Both the position numbers and the translations under genes were made by a program. Shown in pieces: positions 52,249 through 61,492 of a DNA stretch of 64,000 nt; positions within the stretch are counted from its first letter, which is position 1; each line of letters opens with the position of its first letter. The notes beneath the pieces are model-generated. The model saw nothing but the letters and a program-made list of their open reading frames with translations. It did no database searches and had not been told where the DNA came from. This stretch comes from an uncultured Odoribacter sp. GTDB taxonomy: Bacteria > Bacteroidota > Bacteroidia > Bacteroidales > Marinifilaceae. The stretch lies in contig UQJP01000022.1 of the NCBI GenBank assembly GCA_900541415.1, positions 1 to 64,000 of the forward strand, read 5' to 3'.

Positions 52249-52725
52249 TTACAGACTAATATCCAAAATTTCAAACTCCATTTCTCCGGCAGGCACCTGC
52301 ACGGTCACCTTATCGCCCACCTTCTTTCCGACCAATGCCTGTGCAATAGGCGTATGGATCGACAACTTGCCCTCTTTAAAATTAGCCTCCGTTTCCGACA
52401 CCAGCGTATAGACCATCGTCATCCCGGTCTTCATATTTTTAATCGTCACTTTATTCAGCATCTGCACTTTCGACGTACCGATCTGCGATTCATCAATAAC
52501 ACGACAATTCGCAATAAGATCCTGCAACTGGGCTATTTTGGCCTCCAGCAGGCCTTGAGCATCCTTTGCAGCATCGTATTCAGCATTTTCCGAAATATCT
52601 CCCTTCTCGATAGCTTCTCCAATTGCTTTGGAAATTTTAGGGCGTTCCACTGTTTGTAGCTTGTCAAGTTCATCCTGAAGTTTCTTCAGTCCTTCTTTGG
52701 TTACATAAGACACCTTTTTGCTCAT
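52249..52725 (-). CDS. greA: Transcription elongation factor GreA
   Basis: The 158-residue protein (ATG 52725, SKKVSYVTKEGLKKLQDEL) has the N-terminal coiled coil with the acidic tip (DISENAEYDAAK, Asp and Glu that reach the RNA polymerase active site) and the C-terminal FKBP-like domain (YTLVSETEANFKEGKLSIHTPIAQALVGKKVGD). It rescues backtracked RNA polymerase by stimulating transcript cleavage. The frame is open upstream, but that part is A/T-rich leader. Confidence 0.95.
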   Translation of the reverse strand: MSKKVSYVTKEGLKKLQDELDKLQTVERPKISKAIGEAIEKGDISENAEYDAAKDAQGLLEAKIAQLQDLIANCRVIDESQIGTSKVQMLNKVTIKNMKTGMTMVYTLVSETEANFKEGKLSIHTPIAQALVGKKVGDKVTVQVPAGEMEFEILDISL

Positions 52726-52841
52726 AATCCTATATTTTATGATTTTCTTAATATACAAAAAAATAAATGACACTTATCCTCCAATAAGTGCCTTTATCTA
52801 AATAAGAATTCCGAATTCGTCGAAATCCTCACCTCCGATGA

Positions 52842-52849
52842 CAAAGGTA
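52842..52849 (-). promoter_or_regulatory. -7 element of the greA promoter
   Basis: On the minus strand TACCTTTG fits TAnnTTTG and lies about 117 nt before the greA ATG, leaving a long A/T-rich leader. Confidence 0.45.
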
Positions 52850-52960
52850 AAACCTTTTTTGAGAATAAAAAAGTTTTCTCAGAAATTTATACAAACGTTT
52901 TCAGGAATCTCACCCTTCAGCTTTCATTGCTAACGGATTATAGATTTAAAATGTTACATG

Positions 52961-53695
52961 CTACGGTAAGTACTCGGTCTGGATGTTCTTCATCGCGGCA
53001 AACAGGTTCCCCCGGACATGAGGCGATAAGGCTTCCATTTGCCGGACAATTTCGCTCACGGCATTCCGGTTCGTTGCCCGTTCGTAAGGACAATTTTTCT
53101 TCTGCTTGCGGAACTCCCGGTAAGCGGCATATTGTAAAGTTTCGTCATTGGTCAGATAGATCAAAGGACGTATCAAAGTAAACGTATGGTCGAACATATC
53201 CAGTTTGGGCGGCATACTGGCGATCGTCCCGTTAAACATCATGCTCATCAGCAAACTCTCCACAGCATCGTCCCGGTGATGTCCCAGCGCCAGCTTATTG
53301 CATCCATATTCCTTAGCAATCTCGAATAAAGCTTTTCTCCGATTCCACGAACACACGAAACAAGCCGGCTTTTTGGAATCGGGGGCCACCTCCGCATTTA
53401 CTGTCCGGTGAACAAACTCCACCTCCAGACGTTCGCAAAATTGCCGTACATAATCGGCATCCACCTCATAGGCTACATTTTCCACCGCAATATGCGCCGC
53501 CACCACCTGATAGTGTTGCTTGGGGTCTCTGGCCCGTAAAGCCAGCACCTCCAGTAAAGTCAATGAATCTTTTCCCCCGGACACCCCCACCAGTATTTTA
53601 TCCCCATCGACAACCAACTGGTAATCGAAAATAGCTTTCCCGACTTTGCGGAACAATTCCCGCATAAATACTTTCTCTCTTTTTTTATCCTCCAT
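52961..53695 (-). CDS. TtcA-family tRNA 2-thiocytidine synthetase
   Basis: The 244-residue PP-loop protein has the ATP-pyrophosphatase motif VGVSGGKDSLTLLEVL, the CxxC pair in PACFVCSWNRRKALFE, and LALGHHRDDAVESLLMSMMFNG. TtcA enzymes bind a 4Fe-4S cluster and thiolate C32 of tRNAs. It is transcribed alone. Confidence 0.9.
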   Translation of the reverse strand: MEDKKREKVFMRELFRKVGKAIFDYQLVVDGDKILVGVSGGKDSLTLLEVLALRARDPKQHYQVVAAHIAVENVAYEVDADYVRQFCERLEVEFVHRTVNAEVAPDSKKPACFVCSWNRRKALFEIAKEYGCNKLALGHHRDDAVESLLMSMMFNGTIASMPPKLDMFDHTFTLIRPLIYLTNDETLQYAAYREFRKQKKNCPYERATNRNAVSEIVRQMEALSPHVRGNLFAAMKNIQTEYLP

Positions 53696-53829
53696 AATAT
53701 CCGGCTATTAAATGCCCACGTCTAATGATTTTCGCCTGCAAAAATAGGAGAAAAATAATCATGTCACAGCTTTTCCCGGAAATTCAACCTTAAAAGCCAC
53801 CTCCCCCCATCCGAAAAGATTTCCAACCG

Positions 53830-54999
53830 CTATGCCTTCAAAAACCACTTATTCCGGTACATCACCCACAGAATACCGTACAGGATGGCCATATTGGCAC
53901 AAATCACCAACAAATGATAAAAGGGAGTCCCTATATATTGTTCCAAACCGAATAACAAAGAACGGCTCACACAACTGAAATTCATCACCCCGACTTCGAC
54001 GCTAAGCAAATAAGCGACGATCGAATTCATCCCGATGATCTTTAACCAGCCTGTTCCTTTGCGCCAGCCCCGGTAGTCGATCAGATAATAAAACAAAGCC
54101 ATTAGCAAAAAACAATAGCCACTGCTCACCAGCACCATAGAACTTGTCCATATCCGTTTGATCACAGGCATCTGTAAATGCCACAACCAACCCACCACCA
54201 CCATTCCTAAACCGATGAATAACAAACGTTTCATTTTTCCGGTCTCTCCGATCTTGCTCTTCAGAATTTGTCCGGCAAACACTCCGGTCATCACGGTTAC
54301 CCCAAAATTCAGGCTACTCAAAATCCACGTATAGGTATACCAGGCAGGAAACACAACCGTCCCATCCACGCTCAACGTAGCGCCGTCACGCCAACGCCCC
54401 AGCACAACCCGGTCGATCCACTCCGCCAGATTACCGGAAGCCGTAAAATTCCCTCCCCCATAACCATCCGCTTCCACAAACATCATCACTCCCCAATACA
54501 CCAGCAGCAAAGCGGTCGAAACGATGATCTGCCATTTAAGTTTCAGATGCAAAAATAAGATTGCGGAAATCAGGTATCCCGTAGCAATCGCTTGCAGGGT
54601 GTTACTGAACAACTTCCAGTTCGCCACGTGCAACGACAACAAATTTCCCTGGCATACCATACCTAAAATCCACAACACCACCACCCGCTTCAATATCCGA
54701 ACATAAATTTTCCCATATCCTTCACCCGACCGCAGATATTTCGAAAAAGCAAACGGAATCGACACCCCCGCCATAAACATAAACAAAGGCATAATCAAAT
54801 CCCAAAAAGCAAAACCCGCCCATGCCACATGGTTGAACTGTCGCATCACCGGAGCCAGCCAACCATACTCTCCCGTACGGCTGAAAGCATGCAGGAAGGG
54901 ACACAACATGGTTAAACAAAACAAATCAAAACCCCTCAGCACATCTAAAGATTCCAAACGTTTAGACACGGCGGTTGTTCCCGATTCAGACATAAGCAT
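53830..54999 (-). CDS. DUF5009/HGSNAT-like membrane acyltransferase, second copy
   Basis: The 389-residue polytopic protein opens RLESLDVLRGFDLFCLTMLCPFL and has FWDLIMPLFMFMAGVSIPFAFSKYL, the same pattern as the protein at 27311-28486, so the two are distant paralogues. They lie about 25 kb apart in different contexts. This one is monocistronic. Transmembrane sugar acetylation is the family expectation. Confidence 0.82.
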   Translation of the reverse strand: MLMSESGTTAVSKRLESLDVLRGFDLFCLTMLCPFLHAFSRTGEYGWLAPVMRQFNHVAWAGFAFWDLIMPLFMFMAGVSIPFAFSKYLRSGEGYGKIYVRILKRVVVLWILGMVCQGNLLSLHVANWKLFSNTLQAIATGYLISAILFLHLKLKWQIIVSTALLLVYWGVMMFVEADGYGGGNFTASGNLAEWIDRVVLGRWRDGATLSVDGTVVFPAWYTYTWILSSLNFGVTVMTGVFAGQILKSKIGETGKMKRLLFIGLGMVVVGWLWHLQMPVIKRIWTSSMVLVSSGYCFLLMALFYYLIDYRGWRKGTGWLKIIGMNSIVAYLLSVEVGVMNFSCVSRSLLFGLEQYIGTPFYHLLVICANMAILYGILWVMYRNKWFLKA

Positions 55000-55171
55000 A
55001 TCATTTAAAAGTTAATAATCCCGTACACAGATTTTGTAAATTCTTTACAATCGATCACAAAAATAATAAATTATATGAATATACCCGCCTTTTCCCCAAT
55101 GACCAACCGGATATTCCCATAAAAATATCTACCCGCTTCCTAAAGTTGCGATCTTACTGATTATCAACCCC

Positions 55172-55207
55172 TGTAACCGAAATGTAATGTGTAACCGAAA
55201 TGTCACA
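55172..55207 (+). promoter_or_regulatory. Two abutting Pho boxes upstream of the porin gene
   Basis: TGTAACC-gaaa-TGTAATG (55172-55189) is followed without gap by TGTAACC-gaaa-TGTCACA (55190-55207). Each has two 7-bp TGTNA-type units with 11-bp spacing, as in PhoB boxes of E. coli. A full -7 (TAGTTTTG, 55239-55246) lies 31 nt downstream. Confidence 0.75.
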
Positions 55208-55238
55208 AACACTTAACACGCCTAAAACATTTACCCCA

Positions 55239-55246
55239 TAGTTTTG
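55239..55246 (+). promoter_or_regulatory. -7 element of the porin promoter
   Basis: TAGTTTTG fits TAnnTTTG fully and predicts a start near 55252, about 38 nt before the ATG. Confidence 0.6.
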
Positions 55247-55289
55247 CCTTCCGAAATTCAATAATAAAATATAAAATAAACTGTGCTAA

Positions 55290-56258
55290 ATGAAAAAATC
55301 TTTATTATTCCTGCTCTCTATGTTCCTGACCTTCTCTCTAACCGCCCAGGAAAAAAAATTTCAATTCAGCGGTAAACCTATCGTCACTCTGTTTGCCAAT
55401 GTCCATACAGGTTTAGGAAGTGCCGATAAAGATGCAGGCTTCGAACTTGAACGTTCCTACCTCGGTTACGCTTTTCAGGTTACGGAAGAGTTAAGCGGAA
55501 AAGTGGTGTTCGACATCGGGACCTCAAAAGTGGAAGGTTCCGATCTGGAACGAATCGCTTATGTGAAAAATGCCATGCTATCCTGGCAAACCGGAAACTT
55601 CACGCTTGACTTCGGGTTGGTATCCCTGGTCCAATTCAACGTTCAGGAAAAATTCTGGGGTTACCGCTATATCCGTAAATCCTTTCAGGACGAATATAAA
55701 TTCAATTCCAGCGCCGACATGGGAATCATCGGAAAATATAAATTTACACCCTGGCTTTCTGCCGACCTGAACTTTATCAACGGCGAAGGTTACAAAAAAA
55801 TCAACAAAGACAATCATTCCCGCTACGGAGCAGGCATCACGCTGACCCCTCACCCAAACCTACTTTTCCGGATTTATGGCGATCTGTACAATGGCGACGG
55901 GGGAGAAAGCAAAGACCAATATTCTGCCGCTTTATTCTTAGGGTATAAAAACAAATGGTTTTATGCCGGAGCAGAATATAACCGCCTGTACAATACCGGA
56001 TTTAAAGACGAACGACATCAAACGGGCTATTCTGTCTATGCTTCGGTAAATCTCTCCCCAAAATTCGCCTTGTTCGGCAGATACGACAACCTTTCCTCAC
56101 ACCGGGATTATTCTCCGTCCGATCAGCAATTCGGATTGGCAGGCTTGCAATATACTCCCAACAAATACCTCCGCTTGTCTCCCAATTACCAAATAAAAAG
56201 CCCACGTACAGGGGAAACGGCCTCTTACCTATACCTGAATTTGTGTTTCAATCTTTAA
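55290..56258 (+). CDS. Phosphate-selective porin-like outer-membrane protein
   Basis: The 322-residue protein has a signal peptide (KKSLLFLLSMFLTFSLTAQ) and a beta-barrel pattern of alternating aromatic strands ending in a terminal hydrophobic strand (ASYLYLNLCFNL), as in OprO/OprP-like porins. The double Pho box upstream and the pst genes directly downstream argue for phosphate or polyphosphate uptake across the outer membrane during starvation. Confidence 0.85.
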   Translation: MKKSLLFLLSMFLTFSLTAQEKKFQFSGKPIVTLFANVHTGLGSADKDAGFELERSYLGYAFQVTEELSGKVVFDIGTSKVEGSDLERIAYVKNAMLSWQTGNFTLDFGLVSLVQFNVQEKFWGYRYIRKSFQDEYKFNSSADMGIIGKYKFTPWLSADLNFINGEGYKKINKDNHSRYGAGITLTPHPNLLFRIYGDLYNGDGGESKDQYSAALFLGYKNKWFYAGAEYNRLYNTGFKDERHQTGYSVYASVNLSPKFALFGRYDNLSSHRDYSPSDQQFGLAGLQYTPNKYLRLSPNYQIKSPRTGETASYLYLNLCFNL

Positions 56259-56316
56259 CCCAAGCAATACATTAAAAATCAAAATATTATCCAAGTAACA
56301 AGCGTATTGTTCGCCA

Positions 56317-56356
56317 TGTAACAAAAATGTAACAATACTGTAACACCCTTGTATTA
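56317..56356 (+). promoter_or_regulatory. Extended Pho box of pstS, four phased units
   Basis: TGTAACA (56317), TGTAACA (56328), TGTAACA (56339) and TGTATTA (56350) repeat with exact 11-bp spacing. The last unit ends 9 nt before a -7-like TAATATTG (56366-56373), so the array takes the place of the -33 element, as in E. coli PhoB-dependent promoters. Confidence 0.8.
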
Positions 56357-56422
56357 TTCTCACGATAATATTGTATCGTCAAGAAAAATGAAAAAAGAAT
56401 CATAAACCTAAAGAAAATAAAA

Positions 56423-57484
56423 ATGAACAAGCTATTACTTTTTATTCTTGCTATCGCAATTGCCGGATGCGGTAACTCAAAGAAAAAACAAAACAATAAG
56501 CCCACCAGCGAGATCACGATAACCGGAGCCGGGGCAACTTTCCCGCTTCCTTACTATAATCTGGCTTTCAAAAGCTGGCAGGATTCCACCGGGATCGCTG
56601 TTACGTACGGAGGCATCGGTAGCGGGGGTGGTATCCGCAGCCTGAAAGACAAAATCGTAGATTTCGGCGGAAGCGACGCTTTCCTGTCGGATGAAGAATT
56701 AAAAGAAATGCCCGCAACCGTGATACAAATACCGACCTGTATCGGAGCCGTTGTTATGGCCTATAACCTGGAAGGTGTGAGCAACCTGAAACTGACAGGC
56801 GATATTATTGCGGATATTTATCAGGGAAAAATCACCCAGTGGAACGACCAGCGCATACAGGCTGTGAATGAAGGCACAACCCTGCCTAACCTGCCGATTC
56901 ATGCCGTTTACCGTTCGGACGGAAGCGGAACGACCTTTGTGTTCAGCGACTACCTGTCTAAAGTCAGCCCGTCGTGGAATGAAACCATCGGCACAGGCAA
57001 AGCACTGAAATGGCCGGTCGGTCTTGCAGCCAAAGGGAATCCCGGAGTGGCCGGAACAATCAGCCAAACGAAAGGCGCTCTCGGCTACATCGGTTCGGAA
57101 TATGCATTTGCCCTGAAAATACCTGTCGCACAATTACAAAATCAAGCCGGAAATTTCGTAACTCCGGACACGAAAAGTATTTCTGCCGCAGCTTCGATCG
57201 ACATACCCGACGACACCCGTACCATGATTACCAATTCAGAGATTGCCGAAGCCTACCCGATCAGCTGCTTCACCTGGATTATGCTCTATCAGGAACAAGC
57301 CTATAACAACCGTAATCTGGAACAGGCACAGGCAGTCCTGCAACTGGCAAACTGGCTAACCGACCCGGCTGCACAAAAACTGACCGTACAGGTGCACTAT
57401 TCACCGCTTCCGGAATCGGCCGTTGCCAAAGCCAAAGCCTTATTACAAAGCGTAACTTATAACGGAACTCCCGTTTTAAAATAA
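56423..57484 (+). CDS. pstS: Phosphate-binding protein of the Pst transporter
   Basis: The 353-residue lipoprotein (signal ending AIAIAGC) is the phosphate receptor. Family motifs are ITGAGATFPLPYYNLAFKSW, YGGIGSGGGIRSL, DFGGSDAFLS and YRSDGSGTTFVFSDYL, which hold the phosphate-binding Ser, Asp, Arg and Thr residues. It heads pstSCAB-phoU-phoB-phoR. Confidence 0.96.
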   Translation: MNKLLLFILAIAIAGCGNSKKKQNNKPTSEITITGAGATFPLPYYNLAFKSWQDSTGIAVTYGGIGSGGGIRSLKDKIVDFGGSDAFLSDEELKEMPATVIQIPTCIGAVVMAYNLEGVSNLKLTGDIIADIYQGKITQWNDQRIQAVNEGTTLPNLPIHAVYRSDGSGTTFVFSDYLSKVSPSWNETIGTGKALKWPVGLAAKGNPGVAGTISQTKGALGYIGSEYAFALKIPVAQLQNQAGNFVTPDTKSISAAASIDIPDDTRTMITNSEIAEAYPISCFTWIMLYQEQAYNNRNLEQAQAVLQLANWLTDPAAQKLTVQVHYSPLPESAVAKAKALLQSVTYNGTPVLK

Positions 57485-57502
57485 TCGATCATCCTTTAAG
57501 AA

Positions 57503-58354
57503 ATGCGGGACTATATTTTCAAACGCCTCTTATTCCTCTGCTCCCTACTGGTGTTACTGGTCAGCGCAGGCATGATCTATTCGCTGGTGAGCGGAGCCGT
57601 CCCCGCTTTCGGTAAATTCGGTTTCTTCCGCTTCATTTTTTCTGCGGAATGGAATCCGACTACCGGATCGGAAAACTACGGGGCTCTCTCTTTTATTGCC
57701 GGAACATTGATGACTTCATTTCTGGCTCTGCTGTTTTGTATTCCTTTTTCACTTCCGGTAGCCCTGTTTACAGGAGAATACTTCAAGGGCAAGCGGATAG
57801 CCGTCCTCATCAGTTCGGTGATCGATCTGCTGGCAGGAATACCTTCTATCGTCTACGGCCTATGGGGTTTCTACACCCTGCGTCCGGTTATTACAGAATT
57901 AGGGTTATCGCCTCAGGGATTCGGAATACTCACCTCCTCTATCATTCTGGCTATTATGATCATCCCTTATGCCTCTTCGCTCAGCGCGGAATTTATTTCT
58001 ATGGTTCCCCGAGAACTTAAAGAAGGTGCTTACAGCCTGGGAGGTACACGTCTGGATGTGATCCGCTACGTAATTTTTCCCGTCTCCGGATCGGGAGTGT
58101 TTGCCAGCTATATTCTGGCGCTGGGACGCGCATTGGGTGAAACGATGGCCGTAACAATGTTGATCGGGAACACAAATAACCTGCCCACCTCGTTCACCTC
58201 TACGGGAAATACGATGGCAAGCGTGATCGCCAATCAATTCGGAGAAGCCGACGGACTGAAACTCAGTTCCCTGATCGCTATCGGATTACTATTATTCCTG
58301 ATTACGGCAATCATCAATTTTATAGGTAAAATGATCATGAAGAAACTAAACTGA
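57503..58354 (+). CDS. pstC: Phosphate ABC transporter permease PstC
   Basis: The 283-residue membrane protein has six membrane segments and the permease EAA loop (VPRELKEGAYSLGGTRLDVI, then FPVSGSGVFASYILALGRALGETMAV). It pairs with PstA, 4 nt downstream. Confidence 0.95.
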   Translation: MRDYIFKRLLFLCSLLVLLVSAGMIYSLVSGAVPAFGKFGFFRFIFSAEWNPTTGSENYGALSFIAGTLMTSFLALLFCIPFSLPVALFTGEYFKGKRIAVLISSVIDLLAGIPSIVYGLWGFYTLRPVITELGLSPQGFGILTSSIILAIMIIPYASSLSAEFISMVPRELKEGAYSLGGTRLDVIRYVIFPVSGSGVFASYILALGRALGETMAVTMLIGNTNNLPTSFTSTGNTMASVIANQFGEADGLKLSSLIAIGLLLFLITAIINFIGKMIMKKLN

Positions 58355-58358
58355 CGTC

Positions 58359-59219
58359 ATGAATTCTATTAAATATCGTTGCTTAAAAGACCGGATTTTC
58401 TTCGTGGCCATCTGTTTCCTGTCGTCACTCACCGCGATCCCTCTGGTGATGATCATTTGGGAACTAGTAAAAAAAGGCTATAAACAAATCAATCTCAGTT
58501 TCTTCACAGAGACAGCCCCCAGCACGCTCGATGCAATGCTTGCCAAAAATAGCGGCGACCTGATACCCGGTGGTATCGCCAACGGAATTACAGGTACATT
58601 GCTCATGGTTGCCCTGTCCGCGCTATTGGCCATTCCGGTAGGAATTATGGGAGGCATCTATCTGTCGGAAAAACCCAAAGCCCTGTTTTCACACGTCATC
58701 CGTTTTCTGGCGGACTTATTGCAAGGCACGCCTTCCATCGTGATCGGAATCATTGCCTACACCTGGATTGTCAAACCACTCGGTAGTTATTCGGCCCTTG
58801 CCGGAAGTGTGGCACTTTCAATCATGATGTTACCCCTGATTATCCGTTCCACCGAAGAAACATTGAAATTATTGCCCGGTAGCCTGAAAGAGGCGGGACT
58901 GGCTTTAGGCTCGTCGTACACCAGCGTGATCCTGAGAATATTATTGCCTTCGGCTTTCGGCGGACTTTTCACCGGAATCCTGCTTGCCATTTCCCGGGTG
59001 ATGGGAGAAACCGCTCCCCTGATGCTGACCGCCTTAGGCAGCACGATGGTGAACTGGGACATCCTGAAACCAACCAGTGCCGTTCCCTTGCTGATTTGGG
59101 AATTCTACAACGACCCGAATTTGCTCGACATGATCTGGAGCTCTTCCCTGTTCCTGTTGATGCTAATATTAGTTCTAAATATCATTGCTAAAAATATCGC
59201 CAGAAAATGGAAAATATAA
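58359..59219 (+). CDS. pstA: Phosphate ABC transporter permease PstA
   Basis: The 286-residue membrane protein has six segments and the EAA loop (LPGSLKEAGLALGSSYTSVILRI, starting LLPGSLKE), followed by FTGILLAISRVMGETAPLML. Its 3' end overlaps pstB by 13 nt. Confidence 0.95.
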   Translation: MNSIKYRCLKDRIFFVAICFLSSLTAIPLVMIIWELVKKGYKQINLSFFTETAPSTLDAMLAKNSGDLIPGGIANGITGTLLMVALSALLAIPVGIMGGIYLSEKPKALFSHVIRFLADLLQGTPSIVIGIIAYTWIVKPLGSYSALAGSVALSIMMLPLIIRSTEETLKLLPGSLKEAGLALGSSYTSVILRILLPSAFGGLFTGILLAISRVMGETAPLMLTALGSTMVNWDILKPTSAVPLLIWEFYNDPNLLDMIWSSSLFLLMLILVLNIIAKNIARKWKI

Positions 59220-59983
59220 ACATCCCCCAGCCGATCCTTCAACTAAAGGACGTCTCTATATCGTATAGTCCCGGTAAAAACGCCGTGAATAAAGTCAACG
59301 CCGACATCAAAGCCAAGCGGATCACCGCTATCATGGGACCATCGGGATGCGGAAAAAGCACTTTGTTACGGGCTATCAACCGGATGCACGAACTTTATCC
59401 CGACATTAAAATAACAGGAGAAATCCTGTTGGACAACCGGAACATTCTAAAAATGAATCCAATGGAAGTAAGGCGTATGGCAGGCATGGTATTCCAGCGC
59501 CCCAACCCCTTCCCCACCATGAGCATTTACGACAACGTGGTGGCAGGCTATACACTCAATGGCATCCGGATTTCCAAAAGCGAAAAAGACGAACTGGTAG
59601 AAAGCTGCCTCACTAATGTCGGGTTGTGGAACGAAGTGAAAGACTCGCTGTTCAAAAAAGGCACTTTCCTATCGGGAGGACAACAACAACGCCTTTGTAT
59701 TGCCAGGGCGCTTGCCCTGAAACCGGAAGTGTTGCTGATGGACGAACCGACCTCGGCACTCGACCCCATTGCCACAAATCGGATTGAAGAACTTTTACTG
59801 GAACTGAAAAAAGAATTTACAATTGTGATCGTTACCCACAATATGTCACAGGCTGCCCGTATTTCGGACTATTCCATGTTTATGTACCTCGGAGAATTGA
59901 TCGAATACGACAAAACAAAAACCATGTTCACCACCCCCAAAGACAAACGCACCGAAGAATACCTCTCCGGACAATTCGGATAA
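59207..59983 (+). CDS. pstB: Phosphate ABC transporter ATPase PstB
   Basis: The 258-residue ATPase has Walker A IMGPSGCGKSTLLRAINRM, the PstB-type FQRPNPFPTMSIYDNV, the signature LSGGQQQRLCIARAL, Walker B VLLMDEPTSALDP and the switch His in IVTHNMSQA. It energises phosphate uptake through PstC/PstA. Confidence 0.97.
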   Translation: MENINIPQPILQLKDVSISYSPGKNAVNKVNADIKAKRITAIMGPSGCGKSTLLRAINRMHELYPDIKITGEILLDNRNILKMNPMEVRRMAGMVFQRPNPFPTMSIYDNVVAGYTLNGIRISKSEKDELVESCLTNVGLWNEVKDSLFKKGTFLSGGQQQRLCIARALALKPEVLLMDEPTSALDPIATNRIEELLLELKKEFTIVIVTHNMSQAARISDYSMFMYLGELIEYDKTKTMFTTPKDKRTEEYLSGQFG

Positions 59984-60028
59984 AACAAAGCAAAACAGAA
60001 GCGATAACGATAAAAAAACTTACCCTAT

Positions 60029-60739
60029 ATGACAACTTTAAAAGAAAAAGTCCTCAGCCGGATTTCCGAAGATTTTCAGGTCATGGCAAAAGTGGTCATC
60101 AAGCAGATTAACCTGACCAAAATGCTTATGGAAGAAAACCGTAATGAGGAAATCTATACGGAAATCAACAACAATGAACGCATTATCGACAGCCTCGATG
60201 TGAAAATGCGTGACGAAGTCATTAACACCATCGTACTCTACAGCCCGCGTGCCACGAATTTGCGGATGATCATGTCCTACTACGATATGACTGCCTATCT
60301 GGAAAGAATAGGCGACCTGTTAATAAATATCACCGGATTCTTGCGCAAAATAGCGATACACAACCCACTTTTTTGCCAGTACAAGGAAAATCTGCTAAAT
60401 ATGCTGACCCTCACAGAAAATATGACACAAAACGCTATATTTGCTTTTACCTGCGAGGACGCACCGCTGGCAAGGGATACGATAGAAACCGACAATCTGG
60501 TCGACGCTTGTTTCCATGAAATCGGTAACACCCTTCCGCAGGATTGTAGCGGACAGCCGCTGGACAGCCAGCAAGTGACGGATGCCCTTTCTATCAGCAG
60601 CATGTCTTACAACATCGAAAGAATAGGCGACAACGCGACCAATATAGCTGAAGCAGCCATTTACCTGATGGAAGGAAAAAACATCAAGCACACAGGCAAC
60701 CACGACAAAGATACTTTAGCGGCAGGAAGCGAAGGCTAA
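60029..60739 (+). CDS. phoU: Phosphate signalling regulator PhoU
   Basis: The 236-residue helical protein has two PhoU three-helix repeats, each with the metal-binding acidic motif (MTAYLERIGDLLINI and MSYNIERIGDNATNIAEAAIYL). PhoU links the Pst transporter to the sensor kinase and prevents Pho activation at high phosphate. It is slightly longer than usual, with a polar C-terminal tail. Confidence 0.93.
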   Translation: MTTLKEKVLSRISEDFQVMAKVVIKQINLTKMLMEENRNEEIYTEINNNERIIDSLDVKMRDEVINTIVLYSPRATNLRMIMSYYDMTAYLERIGDLLINITGFLRKIAIHNPLFCQYKENLLNMLTLTENMTQNAIFAFTCEDAPLARDTIETDNLVDACFHEIGNTLPQDCSGQPLDSQQVTDALSISSMSYNIERIGDNATNIAEAAIYLMEGKNIKHTGNHDKDTLAAGSEG

Positions 60740-60782
60740 TCTTTCTCATAAAGCGATTTTAATTACATAAACTTAGATCAAA

Positions 60783-61463
60783 ATGGACAGAACAAAAATA
60801 TTAGTGGTCGACGACGAAGAAGACCTGTGCGAAATCCTCCAATTTAACCTGGAAAGTGAAGGTTATGCCGTGGATATTGCCAATTCCGCCGAACAAGCGC
60901 TGAAAATACTTTCCGACGACCACCAATTAATTTTGCTGGACGTTATGATGGAAGGAATGTCCGGGTTTAAAATGGCTGAAAAAATACGCCGGGAACTGCA
61001 TCTGACCACTCCGATCATTTTTTTAACGGCTAAAGACACTGAAAACGATATGCTCACCGGATTCAGTATCGGCGGAGATGATTACATCGCCAAACCTTTT
61101 TCGATCAAAGAGGTTAGCGCCAGAGTAAAGGCCGTGTTAAAACGAACAGGCATTGCCGGAACAACGCCCAGTCAGGAAATCACGATCGGCGATCTGATTA
61201 TAAATACAGTAACTAAAAACGTCACCCTCAAAGGACAGCCGGTGTTGCTTACCAAAAAGGAATTCGAAATACTGAGCATCATGGCCAAATCCCCCAACCG
61301 GATATTTTCCCGGGAAGATATTTTGGGACGGGTATGGGAGGACGACGGTTATGTATTGGAACGTACGGTGGATGTCCACATCACCCGGCTTCGGAAAAAA
61401 TTGGGTGAATTCGGAAAACATATCGCAAACCGTTCAGGCTACGGATATTGTCTGGAAGCCTGA
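60783..61463 (+). CDS. phoB: Phosphate regulon response regulator (PhoB-like)
   Basis: The 226-residue OmpR-type regulator has a receiver domain with the acidic pocket DDEED and phospho-acceptor Asp53 (LILLDVMMEG), FLTAKD and the switch Lys in DDYIAKPFSIKE, then a winged helix (TKKEFEILSIMAKSPNRIFSRE; DVHITRLRKKLG). Its operon position and the PhoB-type boxes at both target promoters support PhoB. Confidence 0.92.
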   Translation: MDRTKILVVDDEEDLCEILQFNLESEGYAVDIANSAEQALKILSDDHQLILLDVMMEGMSGFKMAEKIRRELHLTTPIIFLTAKDTENDMLTGFSIGGDDYIAKPFSIKEVSARVKAVLKRTGIAGTTPSQEITIGDLIINTVTKNVTLKGQPVLLTKKEFEILSIMAKSPNRIFSREDILGRVWEDDGYVLERTVDVHITRLRKKLGEFGKHIANRSGYGYCLEA

Positions 61464-61492
61464 ACAGGTGAATTTTTAAACACTTAGCAATT

